Origin: Kitasatospora phosalacinea
GTDB lineage: Bacteria; Actinomycetota; Actinomycetes; Streptomycetales; Streptomycetaceae
Assembly: GCF_000717185.1 (NCBI RefSeq)
Contig: NZ_JNYE01000005.1
Span: 1-64,000, forward strand
Reading direction: 5' to 3'
Length of the DNA stretch: 64,000 nucleotides
Positions within the stretch are counted from its first letter, which is position 1. Every line of letters begins with the position of its first letter. A program made the translations under genes and the position numbers. The notes below the pieces were generated by a model that saw only the letters and a list, made by a program, of their open reading frames with translations, was not told the DNA's origin and ran no database searches. Below, piece after piece: positions 8,522 through 15,792 of this stretch.

Positions 8522-9817
8522 TCAGCCGCCCTCCGGGCGGGGCACCACCTCCAGCGCCGCCGGGCCGTTGACGATCAGCGACGGGAGGCGGGCGGGCCGC
8601 CGCCCCGGGTCGGCCAGGGCCAGGTCGGGCAGGCGCTCGAACAGCGTGCGCAGCGCGACCTCGGCCTCCAGCCGGGCCAGTTGCGCGCCCACGCAGAAGT
8701 GCGGGCCGTGGCCGAACGCCAGGTGCGCCTTGTCCGCCCGGGCCGGGTCGAAGACGTCCGGCCGGTCCGGGTGGCGCGCCGGGTCGCGCCCGGCGGCGGC
8801 GAACCCGAGGATGATCGGGTCGCCCTCCCGGATCACCACGCCCCCGCCGAGGTCGAGGTCGGCCAGCGCGTAGCGCAGCGGGAGGTACATCACCGGGCCC
8901 TCCAGCCGGAGCGTCTCCTCGATCACGTCCGACCAACTGGTGGCGCCCGCCCGCAGCCGGGCCGACTCCTCGGGGTGGGTGAGCAGTTCGAGGGCCGCGC
9001 TGGTGATCAGGTTGACGGCGGTCTCGAACCCGGCGGCGATCATCGTCAGCAGCGTGCCGAGCAACTGGTGGTCGGTCAGCGGGAGTTCGCCGGGGCGGTC
9101 GGACAGCAGCAGGTCGCTGGTCAGGTCGGACGCCGGGTTGGCCCGCTTGTGGGCCAGCAACTCGCCCAGTCGGACGTAGAGTTCGGTCTGCGCGGCCAGG
9201 GCGGCGTCCTGCGCCAGCGAGGAGTCCAGCACGGTGTCGATCAGCTCGCCCAGCGCCTCGCGCATCCGCTCCGGCACGCCGAACAGGTCGCAGATCACCG
9301 TCATGGTCAGCGGCCGCGCCAGCGCGCCCCGCAGGTCCGCGCGCCCGCCCGGGGGCAGTTCGCCCAGCGCCGCCACCAGCCGGTCCGCCGTCGCCTGCAC
9401 CTGCGGGCGCATCAGCTCCACCCGGCGCGGCAGGAAGGACGGGGCGATCCGGGCCCGGGCCCGGCGGTGCTCGTCGCCGTAGTGGTTGACCAGGCTGTCC
9501 TGGAACGCCACCGACCCCAGCACCCAGCCCTCCGGCACCTGCGCGACCCCCGGCCAGTGCCGGCGGTAGTCCCGGGAGACCCGCGGATCGGTGGTCAGCT
9601 GCTGGATCACCGCATGCCCGGTCACCGCCCAGGCCAGCACCCGCCCGGGCAGCTCGACCAGCACCGCGGGCCCCTGCGCCCGCAGCCCGGCGGCCTCGGC
9701 GTGCAGCGCGGCCGCGGCCGGGTCGAGCACGGGGCAGCGCGGGGCCGCCCGGCTCTCCGGGGGCGGCCCGGCGGACCCGGTCGGCCCGGCGGACCCGGTC
9801 GGCTCGGCGGCGGTCAC
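8522..9817 (-). CDS. Cytochrome P450, second of a tandem pair
   Basis: 431 aa bacterial class I P450. I-helix AGFET (oxygen activation), K-helix EETLR (ExxR) and haem loop FGHGPHFCVGAQLAR with the Cys ligand are all intact. The GTG start at 9817 overlaps the TGA of the upstream P450 by 4 nt (GTGA), so the two are translationally coupled. The protein aligns almost without gaps with its neighbour, roughly three-quarters identical by eye over the C-terminal third, so they arose by tandem duplication. Its N-terminus carries an extra Gly/Pro/Ala stretch made by an 18-bp direct repeat (TGSAGP twice). No ferredoxin gene is adjacent. The substrate is unknown. Confidence 0.93.
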   Translation of the reverse strand: MTAAEPTGSAGPTGSAGPPPESRAAPRCPVLDPAAAALHAEAAGLRAQGPAVLVELPGRVLAWAVTGHAVIQQLTTDPRVSRDYRRHWPGVAQVPEGWVLGSVAFQDSLVNHYGDEHRRARARIAPSFLPRRVELMRPQVQATADRLVAALGELPPGGRADLRGALARPLTMTVICDLFGVPERMREALGELIDTVLDSSLAQDAALAAQTELYVRLGELLAHKRANPASDLTSDLLLSDRPGELPLTDHQLLGTLLTMIAAGFETAVNLITSAALELLTHPEESARLRAGATSWSDVIEETLRLEGPVMYLPLRYALADLDLGGGVVIREGDPIILGFAAAGRDPARHPDRPDVFDPARADKAHLAFGHGPHFCVGAQLARLEAEVALRTLFERLPDLALADPGRRPARLPSLIVNGPAALEVVPRPEGG

Positions 9818-11052
9818 GGGGTCACCGGCCGGGGCACCACGTCCAGGACCGCCGGGCCGTTGATGATCATGGACGGGATGCGGGCGGGCGGGCGGTCCGG
9901 GTCGGCCAGCGCCAGGTCGGGCAGCCGCTCGAACAGCGTGCTCAGCGCGATCTCGGTCTCCAGCCGGGCCAGCGGGGCCCCGACGCAGAAGTGCGGGCCG
10001 TAGCCGAACGCCAGGTGCCCCTTGTCCGCCCGGGTCGGGTCGAACTCGTCCGGACGGTCCGGGTGCACCCGCGGGTCCCGCCCGGCGGCGGCGAACCCGA
10101 TGATGATCGGATCGCCCTTGCGGATCAGCACGCCCTCGCCCAGGTCGAGGTCCTCCACCGCGTAGCGCAGCGGCACGTGCATCACCGGCCCCTCCACCCG
10201 CAGCGTCTCCTCGATCACGTCCGACCAGCCGATCCCGCCCGCCCGCAGCCGGGCCAGCTCCTGCGGGTGGGTGAGCAGCGCCAGCACCGCGCTGGTGATC
10301 AGGTTGACGGCCGTCTCGAAGCCACCGGTGATCATCGTGAACAGCGTCCCGATCAACTCCTCGTCCGAGAGCGGCCGTTCGCCCGGCCGGTCGGAGAGCA
10401 GCAGGTCGCTGGTCAGGTCGGACGCCGGGTGCGCCCGCTTGTGCGCCAGCAGCCCGCTCAGCCGCTCGTTCAGGTCGGTCTGGGCGGCCAGCGCGACGTC
10501 CTCGCTCAGCGTGGAGTCCAGCACCGTGTCGATCGCCTCGCAGAGCCCGCCCCGCAAGTCCTCCGGCACCCCGAACAGGTCGCAGATCACCGTCAGCGTG
10601 AGCGGCCGCGACAACGCCAGCCGCAGGTCCGCGGACTCGCCCGGCGCCAGCGCCCCCAGCGCCGCCACCAGCCGGTCCGCCGTCGCCTGCACCTGCGGAC
10701 GCATCGACTCCACCCGGCGCGGCAGGAAGGTCGGCGCGATCCGGCCCCGCGACTTGCGGTGCTCGGCCCCGTACTGGTTGACGAAACTGTCCTGGAACGC
10801 CACCGGCCCCAGCACCCAGCCCTCCGGCACCTCCCCGGCCCCCGGCCAGTGCAAGCGGTGGTCCCGCGACACCCGGGGATCCGTCGTCACCCGCTGGATC
10901 GCCTCGTACCCGGTCACCGACCAGGCCCGCACCCCGCCCGGCAACTCCACCCACACCGCCGGACCCTGCTCGCGCAACCCGGCCGCCTCCGCGTGCAACG
11001 CGCTCCCGGCCGGATCGAGAAAAGGACATCTGGAAACGGAAGAATCGGACAC
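9814..11052 (-). CDS. Cytochrome P450, first of a tandem pair
   Basis: 412 aa. I-helix GGFET, K-helix EETLR and haem loop FGYGPHFCVGAPLAR are intact, so an active monooxygenase is expected with electrons from ferredoxin genes elsewhere. It begins at the GTG at 11052, 6 nt after GAGGGGAG. It lies upstream of its paralogue with a 4-nt overlap and probably leads a transcript P450-P450-SGNH hydrolase. Residues lining the pocket differ between the paralogues (for example VMHVPLRYA against VMYLPLRYA), which suggests successive oxidations of one scaffold or related substrates (inference). Confidence 0.93.
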   Translation of the reverse strand: MSDSSVSRCPFLDPAGSALHAEAAGLREQGPAVWVELPGGVRAWSVTGYEAIQRVTTDPRVSRDHRLHWPGAGEVPEGWVLGPVAFQDSFVNQYGAEHRKSRGRIAPTFLPRRVESMRPQVQATADRLVAALGALAPGESADLRLALSRPLTLTVICDLFGVPEDLRGGLCEAIDTVLDSTLSEDVALAAQTDLNERLSGLLAHKRAHPASDLTSDLLLSDRPGERPLSDEELIGTLFTMITGGFETAVNLITSAVLALLTHPQELARLRAGGIGWSDVIEETLRVEGPVMHVPLRYAVEDLDLGEGVLIRKGDPIIIGFAAAGRDPRVHPDRPDEFDPTRADKGHLAFGYGPHFCVGAPLARLETEIALSTLFERLPDLALADPDRPPARIPSMIINGPAVLDVVPRPVTP

Positions 11053-11491
11053 GGCGTGCTCCCCTCACCGAAATCCCCGCACAAGTACTCACATGCTGCG
11101 GCCCACCGCCCCGCCCCCGGAAGCCTCTCCGCAGCATTGTCCTGATTCCGCCCCCGACCACCCCAACTCCCCTACCAGTAGCCCCAGTTGCGACACATCA
11201 CCCCATCCACCCCAGAGCCCGGGAGCCGGAGGGGACGGGACCGGCGGAGCCGGGCACGGGCGGCGGTGGCAGACGAGCGCCCCACCGGGGGCCGGGCGGG
11301 GGTCCATGCGACAGACACCCCGGAGGGGCACCCGCAGGCGAAACCGAGCACGGGCCGCGGCCGCAGGCAGCCACCCCGCCGGGGCTGGGCGGCAGACGGC
11401 CATCCCCCGGAGGGGCGCCTGCGGGGGGCCGGGCTTGGGTCGCGGTGGCAGGTGGGCGTCGGTGGCCCCTGTCCGTCGGGGTGGGGTGGTC
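11053..11491. repeat. Gene-free 440 bp with degenerate ~90-bp repeats
   Basis: Between the encapsulin stop and the P450 start I see no credible gene; the open frames here are low-complexity Gly/Arg/Pro shadows. From about 11247 a segment of the form GCACGGGnCGCGGnGGCAG, followed by a CCCC-CCGGGG block, recurs near 11345 and 11430 in diverged copies roughly 85-95 bp apart. The P450 promoter must lie at the right end of this gap on the minus strand, but no clear -35/-10 pair stands out. Confidence 0.4.
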
Positions 11492-12292
11492 TCAGGGGGT
11501 GGTGAGGGCGACGGCGGCTTCCGGGGTGTGGAGTTGGAAGGTGAGGGATTCCTGGAGGTAGAGGTGGACGGTGGTGTCGTCGTGGGAGAGGTAGCCGATG
11601 GAGAGGTCCTCGCCGAGGTGGAGTTCGAAGTCGCCGCCGCGGGCGGAGAGGAGGACGGCGCCCTCGACGGCGGGGGCCCAGATGATCTCGCCGTCGAGGA
11701 GGCGGGCGAGGTGGTTGTGGACGGGGTAGCCGTGGTCGGAGGTCTCGTTGACGGCGGTGAAGGTGTCGGCGCCGAGGAGGAGGGAGTAGGGGCCGCCGAC
11801 TCCGGCGAGGCGCAGGGCGGTGAGGGCGCGGCTGACGGCGTTGGGGTAGTCGCGGACGTCGGCGGGGAGGTCGACGGGGTGGTTGGTGGAGCCGTCGCGG
11901 ATGCCGGTGATGCCCGCGGCCTGGTAGCCGTCGAAGAGGGTGCGGTCCTCGGCGAGGGCGATGGTGCGGGCGGCATCCTTGACCGGGTCCCAGTCGGAGT
12001 CCTTGGAGCCGCGTTCGACGTCGTCGACGGCGGCCCGGGTGACGGTGAAGGGGACGCGGAGCTCGACCACCCGGAGGGACTCCCGGGCGCGGGCCTGGAC
12101 GCCGTTGCCGGGGGCGGCGATGTCGGCGAGGTGGCCGGTGCCGACGGCGGCGAGTTCGGGCCCGTCGGGGCCGGAGAGGTCGACCACCCGGCGTCCGGCG
12201 ACGTGGAGTTGGAAGGTGCGCCGGGCCTCCTCCTCGATCTCGGCCCAGGCGGCGGCGGAGACGGGCGCCAGGTCGCGGTGCAGGTTGTTCAC
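11492..12292 (-). CDS. Family 1 encapsulin shell protein
   Basis: 266 aa, the length of classical T=1 encapsulins (linocin M18-like, HK97 fold). Recognisable segments: NNLHRDLAPVSAAAWAEIEE at the N-terminus, which binds cargo on the inner surface; RRVVDLSGPDG; GVQARARESLRVVELRVPF; and a C-terminal FELHLGEDLSIGYLSHDD followed by LYLQESLTFQ. The GTG start at 12292 overlaps the DyP stop by 4 nt (GTGA), so cargo and shell are coupled in translation. The product assembles into a closed protein nanocompartment in the cytoplasm around the peroxidase encoded just upstream. Confidence 0.96.
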   Translation of the reverse strand: MNNLHRDLAPVSAAAWAEIEEEARRTFQLHVAGRRVVDLSGPDGPELAAVGTGHLADIAAPGNGVQARARESLRVVELRVPFTVTRAAVDDVERGSKDSDWDPVKDAARTIALAEDRTLFDGYQAAGITGIRDGSTNHPVDLPADVRDYPNAVSRALTALRLAGVGGPYSLLLGADTFTAVNETSDHGYPVHNHLARLLDGEIIWAPAVEGAVLLSARGGDFELHLGEDLSIGYLSHDDTTVHLYLQESLTFQLHTPEAAVALTTP

Positions 12293-13314
12293 GGTGCGGA
12301 GCTCCTTTTCAGGCTGCCGATGCGGAGGCTGCCGTCCCGGACCGGCGGGGCGGGCACGGCTTCGGCGGCCGGGGCGGGCGCGCCGGGGGCGGGTGGCGGA
12401 TCGTCGAGGAAGTCCGCGCTGGGGACGTGGAAGAAGGTGCCGGTGACGGGGGTGGAGAAGTCCAGCAGCCGGTCGTGGGCGGCGGGGCCGCGGCCGAGGA
12501 ACATGTTGCGGAGCATCTCCTCGGTGACGCCGGGGTCGCGGGCGTAGCCGATGAAGTAGGTGCCGCACTCGCCGCCCTCGGCGAAGGAGCCGAACGGCAT
12601 GTTGAGCCGCCAGATGTCGCGGTCCTCGCCGTCGGGGCCGGTGACGGTGTTCAGCGCGACGTGCGAGTCGGCGGGCTTGGCGGCGTCGTCGAGTTCGACG
12701 TTGTCGAGCTTGGTGCGGCCGATCACGCGTTCCTGCTGCTCGGTGCCGATGGCGTGCCAACCGGCCATGTCGTGCAGGTACTTCTGCACGATGACGTAGC
12801 TGCCGCCCGCGAAGCCGGGGTCCTCGTCGCCGATCAGGACGGCGTCGGCGGCGTCCCGTCCGGTGGGGTTCTCGGTGCCGTCGACGAAGCCGATCAGGTC
12901 GCGGCAGTCGAAGTACCGGAAGCCGTGGGTCTCGTCCAGCACGGTGACCCGGTCGCCGAGCCGCCGGCTGACCAGGGTGGCCAACTCGAAGCACAGGTCC
13001 ATGCGTTCGGCCCGGACGTGCAGCAGCAGGTCGCCGGGGGTGGCGGGGGCGAGGTGCCGGGGTCCGGCGAGTTCGACGAAGGGGTGCAGCCGGGCCGGGC
13101 GGGGCCCGGCGAACAGGCGGTCCCAGGCGTCGGAGCCGATGCCGAGCACCAGGCTGACCTCCTCGCGCGGCGCCCGGGTGCTGACGGTGCGGGCCAGTCC
13201 GCCGAGGTCGGGCAGCAGGTCGCGGACGGCCTGCTCGCCGCCGTCCTCGATCGCGAGCACCAGGAACACGGCGGCCCCGGTCAGCGTGGCGAGGACCGGT
13301 TGGGGCTGCGGCAT
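12289..13314 (-). CDS. DyP-type haem peroxidase, encapsulin cargo
   Basis: 341 aa. DyP signature GFVDGTENP (GxxDG, catalytic Asp, about 143-151), the proximal His in DSHVALNT, and the distal Arg region DIWRLNMPFG. After a Pro/Ala linker the C-terminus reads DGSLRIGSLKRSSAP, a close match to the cargo-loading peptide (DGSLGIGSLKG type) that docks peroxidases into family 1 encapsulins. I chose the ATG at 13314; the open frame continues 19 codons upstream without support. It oxidises organic compounds or handles H2O2 inside the shell. It is preceded by a MarR gene on the same strand, 169 bp away, with direct repeats in the gap. Confidence 0.96.
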   Translation of the reverse strand: MPQPQPVLATLTGAAVFLVLAIEDGGEQAVRDLLPDLGGLARTVSTRAPREEVSLVLGIGSDAWDRLFAGPRPARLHPFVELAGPRHLAPATPGDLLLHVRAERMDLCFELATLVSRRLGDRVTVLDETHGFRYFDCRDLIGFVDGTENPTGRDAADAVLIGDEDPGFAGGSYVIVQKYLHDMAGWHAIGTEQQERVIGRTKLDNVELDDAAKPADSHVALNTVTGPDGEDRDIWRLNMPFGSFAEGGECGTYFIGYARDPGVTEEMLRNMFLGRGPAAHDRLLDFSTPVTGTFFHVPSADFLDDPPPAPGAPAPAAEAVPAPPVRDGSLRIGSLKRSSAP

Positions 13315-13412
13315 GGCGGATGCTCCCGGGGGCTGCCGGACGTTCGGACGCCCGCCGACCATACCCGGCAAAAGGGACAGGGCGGCGCGATGGCGCCCGA
13401 ATCGGGCGTGTC

Positions 13413-13490
13413 CGACGGGCGTCAGGCGGGCGACCGACGGCGGGCGGCCGGCAGCCTGCCGACAGGCGGGCGACCGACGGGCGTCAGGCG
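13413..13490. repeat. Direct repeats between MarR and DyP genes
   Basis: GGCGGGCGACCGACGG and CGACGGGCGTCAGGCG each occur twice in opposite order (first set 13413-13440, second 13463-13490), the second reaching the MarR stop codon. They lie upstream of the DyP/encapsulin pair and could be either regulatory or slippage products. Confidence 0.5.
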
Positions 13491-13957
13491 CGGTCGGCGC
13501 GGCGCTGCCTGCGGAGTTCGGCGAGTTCCTCGGTCATCCGGGCGAGGAAGCGGACCACGGTGGCGACCTGCTCCGGGGCGAACTCGGCGCGGACGCGGTC
13601 GGTGCACTCGGCGACGGGGGCGAACCACTCGCCCGCGATCCGGGTCGCGGCCGGGTGGTAGTGCACGTGCACCTGGCGCCGGTCGGCCTCGTCCCGGGTG
13701 CGGTGGACGTGCCCGGCGCGCTCCAGGCGGTCCAGGACGGCGGTCACCGCGCCGGAGGTCAGGCCGAGTTCGGCCCGCAGCCCGCCGGGGGTGATGCCGG
13801 GCGGGTCGGCGGCCCGCAGCACCGCGAGCAGCGCCTGGACGTCGGTGGCGTGCAGGCCGGAATCGGCCGCGAAGTCGTGCCCGAGCAGGTTCATCTCGGA
13901 CGCCAGCCCCTGCAGCAGCCGTCCGAACTCCCGCTGCGTCACCGGCCCCTGCGTCAC
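13484..13957 (-). CDS. MarR-family transcriptional regulator
   Basis: 157 aa. Winged helix with ALLAVLRAADPPGITPGGLRAELGLTSGAVTAVLDRLERAGHVHRTRDEADRRQVHVHYHPA, the usual MarR recognition helix and wing ending in the DxRR motif (about 45-110). The start is decided by GGAGGAGG 5 nt before the GTG at 13957; a 15-bp direct repeat here duplicates the codons for GPVTQ, so a second GTG follows 15 nt later. No redox Cys is present, so a small-molecule ligand rather than OhrR-type thiol sensing is expected. It probably controls the adjacent peroxidase/encapsulin pair (inference from position). Confidence 0.88.
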   Translation of the reverse strand: MTQGPVTQREFGRLLQGLASEMNLLGHDFAADSGLHATDVQALLAVLRAADPPGITPGGLRAELGLTSGAVTAVLDRLERAGHVHRTRDEADRRQVHVHYHPAATRIAGEWFAPVAECTDRVRAEFAPEQVATVVRFLARMTEELAELRRQRRADRA

Positions 13958-14012
13958 CGGCCCCTCCTCCACCACGCCCGATCGCCTGCCCCCCGGTCGT
14001 CCGCCGGGCCGG

Positions 14013-14933
14013 TCACGACCCTAGCGCCCGCGCCAGCAGGTCGAGCGCACCCGGTAGGTCGCGGGGAGCGAGGGTGCCGGGCGGGCGGGCGGCGCGGTGC
14101 CAGCCGGGGCCCGCGGCGAGCAGCACGGGGCGGACCCGGGCGCCGCGGGCACCCCAGGCGGTGGCGGCGACGGCGCGGACGGGGGCCGGGTCGGCGGTGG
14201 CGCGGGTCTGCGACCAGAGCAGGACGGCGGCCGGGCCGGTGCGGCGGACGGCCTCGGCCAGTGCCCCGGCGGGCAGGGCGGCGCCGAAGATCCGGAACGG
14301 CAGGCCGCGTTCGGCGAGCGCGGCGGCCACCGCCTCCAGCGGCAGGGTGTGCTGCTCGCCGGGCATCGCGGCCAGCAGCACCGGCGGCCCGGCCGCGCCC
14401 GCGGGGGGTTCGGCGAGCCGGCGCAGCGCGCTGGAGACGTGCCAGGACAGCAGGTGCTCGACCTCGACGTACCGTTCGTCGCCGCCCGCGGCCCAGCGGC
14501 GCCCGGCGGCCCGCAGCGCGGGCGTCATCACGTCCGTCCAGGCCGCGACGGCGCCCAGCCGGTCGACGCTCGCGTGCAGCAGCCGGGCCACCTCGGGCCC
14601 GTCCAGCCGCCGGGCGGCCCGGGCCAGCCCGCGCACCTCGGGCCGGGCCGCGCCCGGCGGGGCCGCGGCGGCCGGGGGCGGGCCGGGGCGCCCGGCCAGC
14701 CCGGGTGCGAGCCGGGCCGCCTCGGCGGGCGGCACCCCGCGGGCGGTGAGCCGGCACATCGCCTCCAGCACGGCCACGTCCCGCGCCGTCCAGCGGCGGT
14801 GCCGTCCCGCCTCCCGATCGGCCGGCCCGATGCCGTAACGGCGCTCCCAGGAGCGGACGGTGGCCGGTGACACGCCGAGCAGCCGGGCCACCGACCCGGT
14901 GCTCGCTCCGGCCTCGGGCGGCAGTTCTGGCAT
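14013..14933 (-). CDS. MerR-type regulator with cobalamin-binding-like domain
   Basis: 306 aa. The N-terminal MerR helix-turn-helix is SVARLLGVSPATVRSWERRYG (14-34) with the wing RHRRWTARDVAVLEAM. A Pro/Ala linker leads to a helical bundle and a Rossmann-like domain, as in CarH/LitR photoreceptors. The B12-related sites are partly altered: the W...EH element reads WAAGGDERYVEVEH (11 rather than 9 residues between W and EH), and the His motif is GEQHTLP, lacking the usual Gly after the His. It may bind cobalamin weakly, or another ligand. A leaderless-type -10 (TAGGCT) ends 6 nt upstream, inside the end of the DUF4241 gene. It lies 37 bp upstream of the MarR start region on the same strand. 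Confidence 0.85.
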   Translation of the reverse strand: MPELPPEAGASTGSVARLLGVSPATVRSWERRYGIGPADREAGRHRRWTARDVAVLEAMCRLTARGVPPAEAARLAPGLAGRPGPPPAAAAPPGAARPEVRGLARAARRLDGPEVARLLHASVDRLGAVAAWTDVMTPALRAAGRRWAAGGDERYVEVEHLLSWHVSSALRRLAEPPAGAAGPPVLLAAMPGEQHTLPLEAVAAALAERGLPFRIFGAALPAGALAEAVRRTGPAAVLLWSQTRATADPAPVRAVAATAWGARGARVRPVLLAAGPGWHRAARPPGTLAPRDLPGALDLLARALGS

Positions 14934-14937
14934 GCCG

Positions 14938-15708
14938 TCAGCCTAGGGGCGGCGGTCCGGCGAGGTCCACGTCCCGGAGGGCGCCGTGGACGAGGACCGC
15001 GGCCGGGGTGCCGTCGGCGGCCCGGCCGAGCCAGGTGGTGGTGCCGGAGCTGGGGAAGCTGAGCAGGTCCGCGGCGCGGGCGGGGCTGCTGGTGCGTTCG
15101 AAGCAGCCGTCGCGCAAGGACTCGGTGGCCCGGCCGGTGTTGGGGAGTCCGGCGATCGCGTTGTGGGCGAACTGCCGGAAGGGGGCCACGAGTTCGGGCC
15201 AGGCGGCGGCATCGGCGAAGGCGCAGGTCTGGTGCTCGTCGTAGAAGTGCCGGCGGCCGTGGTCGTCAGCGTCGAGGACGCCGCCCGGGTCGGTGCCGAC
15301 GGGGGTCGGGACGAAGGCCGCGGCCTCCCAGCGGGTCACCGGGGCGTCGGTCAGGCGGAGCCGGACGGCGGCGACCTCGGGGTGGTCCTGGACCTCGCCC
15401 ATGAACAGCACCGGCGCCCGGTACCAGGCGGCCTCGACCCGGTGGGGGCCGGGCGGGACGCGTTCGGCCAGTTCGAAGGCGACGGGGAGCGGCACGCCGG
15501 GCTCGTCGTCGGGCGGCCAGGGGCAGGCGACGGCCAGCCGCCCGCTCGGGGTCCGGACGGTGGCGACCTCCTCCACGGCGGTCAGCCGGGCCGGGAGGGC
15601 GGGGCCGTGCCCGTAGGTGTGTGCGGCGCCGAGCAGCGCGCCGGGGGTGAAGAGCGCCTCCAGGAGCCACTGTTCGTACGGGTCGGGGGCGGTGGAGGTG
15701 GCGTTCAT
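14938..15708 (-). CDS. DUF4241 domain protein
   Basis: 256 aa. The C-terminal half matches DUF4241: VGTDPGGVLDADDHGRRHFYDEHQTCAFADAAAWPEL and the ending SFPSSGTTTWLGRAADGTPAAVLV. No catalytic site is known for this family and no signal peptide or membrane helix is visible. The start is the ATG at 15708, preceded at 7 nt by TACGGT (15721-15716), a leaderless arrangement. Only 4 nt separate its stop from the MerR start. It is divergent from the MMPL exporter, so one 84-bp region holds both promoters. Confidence 0.82.
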   Translation of the reverse strand: MNATSTAPDPYEQWLLEALFTPGALLGAAHTYGHGPALPARLTAVEEVATVRTPSGRLAVACPWPPDDEPGVPLPVAFELAERVPPGPHRVEAAWYRAPVLFMGEVQDHPEVAAVRLRLTDAPVTRWEAAAFVPTPVGTDPGGVLDADDHGRRHFYDEHQTCAFADAAAWPELVAPFRQFAHNAIAGLPNTGRATESLRDGCFERTSSPARAADLLSFPSSGTTTWLGRAADGTPAAVLVHGALRDVDLAGPPPLG

Positions 15709-15764
15709 GCGGCGAACCGTAGCCGACGGGGCGGACGGCGCTCCGGCCCGGACCCTCGCCGATC

Positions 15765-15785
15765 TCTCAATGATTGAGATATTCT
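15765..15785 (+). promoter_or_regulatory. Operator and -10 box of the MMPL exporter gene
   Basis: TCTCAAT-g-ATTGAGA (15765-15779) is a perfect 7-bp inverted repeat in an AT-rich island. It is followed directly by TATTCT (15780-15785), a -10-like box ending 7 nt before the ATG at 15793, so the transcript would be leaderless. A repressor bound here would cover the -35/-10 spacer. The palindrome resembles MarR-family operators (inference). Confidence 0.6.
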
Positions 15786-15792
15786 CCGGGGC

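Noticed and set aside
8522..11161. Single 879-aa minus-strand protein across both P450 genes
   Set aside because: Only the C-terminal half is P450; the first half is an out-of-frame reading of the upstream P450. The GTGA overlap at 9814-9817 marks two genes.
11089..11976. 295-codon Pro/Ser/Thr-rich minus-strand frame over the encapsulin 3' part
   Set aside because: It is out of frame with the encapsulin gene and made only of Pro/Ser/Thr/Ala codons expected from a frame shadow.
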